Positions 7,528 through 8,836 of a stretch of DNA of 8,836 nucleotides are shown here, piece by piece (position 1 is the stretch's first letter; every line of letters begins with the position of its first letter). The stretch is from Acidimicrobiaceae bacterium (lineage in GTDB: Bacteria > Actinomycetota > Acidimicrobiia > Acidimicrobiales > RAAP-2): NCBI GenBank assembly GCA_003152555.1, contig PMAL01000054.1:267-9102 (forward strand). The letters are read 5' to 3'. The notes beneath the pieces were generated by a model. It saw nothing but the letters and a program-made list of their open reading frames with translations, was not told the origin of the DNA and made no database searches. Position numbers and translations under genes: made by a program.

Positions 7528-7680
7528 TCTTACACGTCGACATCGGCGCTGCGTTGAGTGTTACGAGCTCGAGTGACCAATGAGTGAATCATGTACGTCA
7601 GTTCTCGCTCGTCGTATCGGAATTGTTCGCAACTGTCGTGCCTCGCTTGACAGCCCGTAATGGCGCCGCCAACTCACGAC

Positions 7681-7709
7681 GCGAAATTTCAACTCCTCGC
7701 GAGATTTCG
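7681..7709. repeat. Cluster of short repeats and palindromes in the obg/HU intergenic region
   Basis: GCGAAATTTC (7681-7690) recurs as GCGAGATTTC (7699-7708), 9 of 10 bases identical with start positions 18 bp apart. Within the same stretch GAAATTTC (7683-7690) and CTCGCGAG (7696-7703) are self-complementary, and CGAAAT (7682-7687) can pair with ATTTCG (7704-7709). The density of symmetry suggests a protein-binding site or part of an RNA fold with the adjoining hairpin. Function unknown. Confidence 0.35.
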
Positions 7710-7729
7710 ACCGTTTACCCCCCAACGGT
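7710..7729 (+). other. Hairpin ACCGTT/AACGGT with a C6 loop
   Basis: A perfect 6-bp stem (7710-7715 with 7724-7729) closes an 8-nt loop TACCCCCC on the plus strand. C-rich hairpin loops are the hallmark of the actinobacterial 6C RNA, but that RNA has two such hairpins and only one C6 run is found here. It is therefore listed as a structured element only, not as 6C RNA. On the minus strand the loop would be G-rich. Confidence 0.3.
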
Positions 7730-7893
7730 TCGCTGGCTACGAGTGACATCTGAGGCGCCGAAAACGGCCAACAGGTGACTGGCAGGGTGGACGTGGAAAA
7801 CCCAATAAATAAGCCAAAAATGTCCTTTTTGCCACCTGGAGAAAAAAAACAACTTCGCGAAAACCCTTTAATTACTGAGAAAAATCACATCGC

Positions 7894-7953
7894 CCAGGGA
7901 AAGTTTGCAGAAATCCCTATATTTAGGCACTTTTGCGATAAAGATGTCCCTGG
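7894..7953 (+). promoter_or_regulatory. Nested inverted repeats in the HU upstream region (possible alternative leader structures or operators)
   Basis: CCAGGGA (7894-7900) is perfectly complementary to TCCCTGG (7947-7953), and its AGGGA core can instead pair with the nearer TCCCT (7914-7918). If this region is transcribed, the two pairings exclude each other, as in an attenuator. If not, the sites could be operators. The sequence between includes an AT-rich TATATTTA. Position relative to the true transcription start is unknown. Confidence 0.3.
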
Positions 7954-7956
7954 TTG

Positions 7957-7972
7957 CTGGGTACAGTCCCAG
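7957..7972 (+). promoter_or_regulatory. Inverted repeat CTGGG-TACAGT-CCCAG, possible -10 region/operator of HU
   Basis: Two perfect 5-bp arms flank TACAGT (7962-7967), which resembles a -10 hexamer and would put transcription start near 7975, about 30 nt before the HU GTG. The only TTGnnn match upstream (TTGCGA, 7933-7938) is 23 bp away, too far for a standard -35, so the promoter assignment is tentative. If correct, a repressor on this palindrome would cover the -10. Confidence 0.3.
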
Positions 7973-7990
7973 TCCGATTCAACGAAGAGT

Positions 7991-7996
7991 AAGGAG
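7991..7996 (+). promoter_or_regulatory. Ribosome binding site of the HU gene
   Basis: AAGGAG lies 7 nt before the GTG at 8004. This decides the start in favour of the GTG over upstream in-frame ATGs at 7905 and 7944, which have no Shine-Dalgarno and would add residues not found in HU proteins. Confidence 0.85.
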
Positions 7997-8003
7997 TCGA
8001 CCG

Positions 8004-8282
8004 GTGAACAAGGCCGAGTTAGTAGATGCAATTGTCGCCGAGAGTGGCGCGACCAAGAACACGGTAGCCGAGGTCCTCAAGTCCTTTGAAGACGTTGTTG
8101 TCAGAAGCGTCACCGACGGCGAGAAGATCGTTCTTTCGGGCTTTATGTCATTCGAGCGTGTTGACCGCAAGGCTCGCACTGCCCGTAACCCTCAGACTGG
8201 CGAAGCCATTCAGGTGAAGGCTTCGAAGGCTCCGAAGATTTCCATCGGTTCCACCTTCAAGAAGGCCGTAAAAGGCTCGTAG
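8004..8282 (+). CDS. HU-family DNA-binding protein (nucleoid-associated)
   Basis: A small histone-like protein that binds and bends DNA as a dimer in the nucleoid, 92 aa from the GTG at 8004. It starts NKAELVDAIV with the family's N-terminal helices, followed by LSGFMSFERVDRKART and the beta-arm signature ARNPQTGE (Pro 63, the residue HU inserts between base pairs). It ends AVKGS. There is no Lys/Ala-rich C-terminal tail of the mycobacterial HupB or Streptomyces HupS type, so this is the short form. It lies on the plus strand between rpmA and obg, which are both on the minus strand, and is followed by a strong terminator, so it is transcribed alone. The upstream AT-rich, repeat-containing region probably controls it. 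IHF-alpha/beta are less likely given the sequence and the actinobacterial setting. Confidence 0.95.
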   Translation: MNKAELVDAIVAESGATKNTVAEVLKSFEDVVVRSVTDGEKIVLSGFMSFERVDRKARTARNPQTGEAIQVKASKAPKISIGSTFKKAVKGS

Positions 8283-8304
8283 TCTCGAGAGAATCTCTTG
8301 CAAC

Positions 8305-8346
8305 AAACGAGAAACCCCCGGGCGCGAGCACGGGGGTTTCTCGTTT
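8305..8346. terminator. Bidirectional intrinsic terminator between HU and rpmA
   Basis: A perfect 16-bp inverted repeat: AAACGAGAAACCCCCG (8305-8320) and its complement (8331-8346) around a 10-nt loop GGCGCGAGCA. The GC-rich stem top and the A-run on one side with a T-run on the other allow termination in both directions: 22 bp after the HU stop on the plus strand and 12 bp after the rpmA stop on the minus strand. The T tracts are short (TTTT on the plus side). Confidence 0.9.
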
Positions 8347-8358
8347 TAGGAGGAAAAC

Positions 8359-8610
8359 TCAGTCAACGAGAACGTCAACTAGTTTCCGGCCGCCTCGGAA
8401 GCCGAATTTCACAGTTCCCTCAGCGAGCGCGAACAGGGTGTCATCCTTACCAATGCCGACGTTGCGACCAGGATGAAACTGGGTGCCGCGCTGGCGAATA
8501 ATGATGCTCCCGCTCTTTACGGCAGTTCCATCAAAGGTCTTGACGCCGAGACGCTGTGCGTTCGAGTCACGACCGTTCCTGGATGAACCGCCGCCTTTCG
8601 TCTTTGACAT
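8359..8610 (-). CDS. rpmA: Large ribosomal subunit protein bL27
   Basis: Ribosomal protein L27, 83 aa, whose N-terminal tail reaches the peptidyl-transferase centre. The family's GGGSSRNGRDSNAQRLGVK block (residues 6-24) is unmistakable, followed by VKSGSIIIRQRGTQFHPG and VGIGKDDTLFALAEG. The N-terminus reads MSKTKGGG, close to the usual MAHKKGGG. There is no cleavable N-terminal extension like that of Firmicutes L27. ATG at 8610 follows an AAGGAG ribosome binding site that overlaps the rplU stop codon. Last gene of the rplU-rpmA transcript, ended by the terminator at 8305-8346. Confidence 0.98.
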   Translation of the reverse strand: MSKTKGGGSSRNGRDSNAQRLGVKTFDGTAVKSGSIIIRQRGTQFHPGRNVGIGKDDTLFALAEGTVKFGFRGGRKLVDVLVD

Positions 8611-8615
8611 TCATT

Positions 8616-8621
8616 CTCCTT
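8616..8621 (-). promoter_or_regulatory. Ribosome binding site of rpmA
   Basis: AAGGAG on the minus strand, 5 nt before the rpmA ATG. It shares bases with the rplU TAA stop codon, so ribosomes ending L21 synthesis stop right on the rpmA initiation site, which should help keep L21 and L27 output matched. Confidence 0.85.
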
Positions 8622-8836
8622 AGGCCTTCACCGAAATCTGGGTGATTTCGACGGTTGAGTAGTGCTGGCGGTGGCCCCAGCGCTTACGCTGATTGGCCTT
8701 GGACTTATAGGTCAGGGCGCGAATTTTAGGACCCTTTTCCTCACCGAGGATTGTGCCGGTCACCGACACACCCTTCAGGGCCGATCCGGCGGTGACCTTG
8801 TCACCATCGACCAGCAACACGGTCTCAAACTTGACT
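8620..8836 (-). CDS. rplU: Large ribosomal subunit protein bL21, C-terminal part (5' end outside window)
   Basis: Ribosomal protein L21, a 23S rRNA-binding protein of the 50S subunit. The visible 71 residues begin VKFETVLLVDGDKVTAG, continue to the conserved RALTYKSKANQRKRWGHRQ stretch with the hallmark GHRQHYSTVEI, and end ISVKA before TAA. The frame is open to the right edge, and a GTG at 8820 lies inside the conserved domain, so it is not the start. Roughly 30 N-terminal residues are missing. The gene is followed after 9 bp by rpmA in the standard bacterial order. Confidence 0.97.
   Translation of the reverse strand, partial: VKFETVLLVDGDKVTAGSALKGVSVTGTILGEEKGPKIRALTYKSKANQRKRWGHRQHYSTVEITQISVKA

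Larger units (their letters stand above)
7456..8003. other. Divergent intergenic region between obg and the HU gene, no gene recognised
   Basis: 548 bp with no convincing coding sequence. Short open frames exist on both strands (for example 7561-7749 minus and 7584-7778 plus), but they lack recognisable protein motifs, clear ribosome binding sites and the third-position G/C bias of neighbouring genes. The region must carry the promoters for obg (leftward) and HU (rightward), because a terminator isolates it from rplU-rpmA. The half next to HU (about 7795-7945) is notably AT-rich with A- and T-tracts, unlike the rest of the window. Several inverted repeats are listed separately. No tRNA-like cloverleaf or known riboswitch was recognised by eye. 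Confidence 0.75.

Noticed and set aside
7647..7675. TTGACA at 7647-7652 as a plus-strand -35 box
   Set aside because: A perfect -35 hexamer, but no -10-like hexamer follows at 16-18 bp, and it is about 350 bp from the HU start.
7710..7729. Annotation as actinobacterial 6C RNA
   Set aside because: 6C RNA needs two C-loop hairpins; only one C6 run exists in the region.
7561..7749. 62-codon minus-strand open frame in the obg/HU intergenic region
   Set aside because: No recognisable motif, mixed third-position base use, no clear ribosome binding site, and it crosses the repeat/hairpin cluster. Not supportable as a gene.
7584..7778. 64-codon plus-strand open frame in the same intergenic region
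   Set aside because: No family resemblance, no clear ribosome binding site; likely chance open frame.
7905..8003. N-terminal extension of HU from ATG 7905 or 7944
   Set aside because: The extra residues are not HU-like and neither ATG has a ribosome binding site, whereas GTG 8004 has AAGGAG 7 nt upstream and gives a normal-length HU.

Overview
The window looks like a piece of an actinobacterial chromosome. The DNA is GC-rich with strong third-position G/C bias, and the order rplU-rpmA-(HU)-obg-proB-proA-MoxR-VWA-phosphatase, together with a class II (plant/mycobacterial type) DAHP synthase, fits Actinomycetota. A deep lineage such as Acidimicrobiia is a guess. I see no insertion sequence, phage gene, CRISPR array, tRNA or rRNA. 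All protein-coding genes except the HU gene and the DAHP synthase lie on the minus strand.

Left end (1-743, plus): the C-terminal half of class II DAHP synthase, first step of the shikimate pathway. It runs into the end of a minus-strand histidine phosphatase, and the two genes overlap tail to tail by 34 bp.

Main operon (7455 down to 710, minus): obg (ribosome-assembly GTPase), proB and proA (first two steps of proline synthesis), a MoxR-type AAA+ ATPase, a CoxE-like VWA protein and a histidine-phosphatase/phosphoglycerate-mutase family protein. Junctions are an 11-bp overlap (obg/proB), a 23-bp gap (proB/proA), an ATGA 4-bp overlap (proA/MoxR), an overlap of about 8 bp if a TTG start is used (MoxR/VWA), and a 5-bp gap (VWA/phosphatase). 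This indicates one transcript with translational coupling. The MoxR and VWA proteins should work as a pair, an AAA+ remodelling ATPase with its metal-binding VWA partner; their client is unknown.

Intergenic region 7456-8003: 548 bp with no convincing gene. It must hold the divergent promoters of obg (minus) and the HU gene (plus). It contains several inverted repeats, a C-loop hairpin, an AT-rich stretch and a possible leaderless start for obg.

Right end (8004-8836): a plus-strand HU-family DNA-binding protein gene faces the minus-strand rplU-rpmA ribosomal protein pair. A perfect 16-bp inverted repeat between them serves as a bidirectional terminator. HU therefore sits inside the usually continuous rplU-rpmA-obg cluster and separates obg from the ribosomal-protein transcript.

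Most of the window is conserved housekeeping sequence. The points most worth a second look are the altered guanine-specificity motif of Obg (SKGD instead of NKxD), the coupling of the MoxR/VWA pair to proline synthesis, and the structured HU/obg intergenic region. I do not see a clearly new defence or mobile system.
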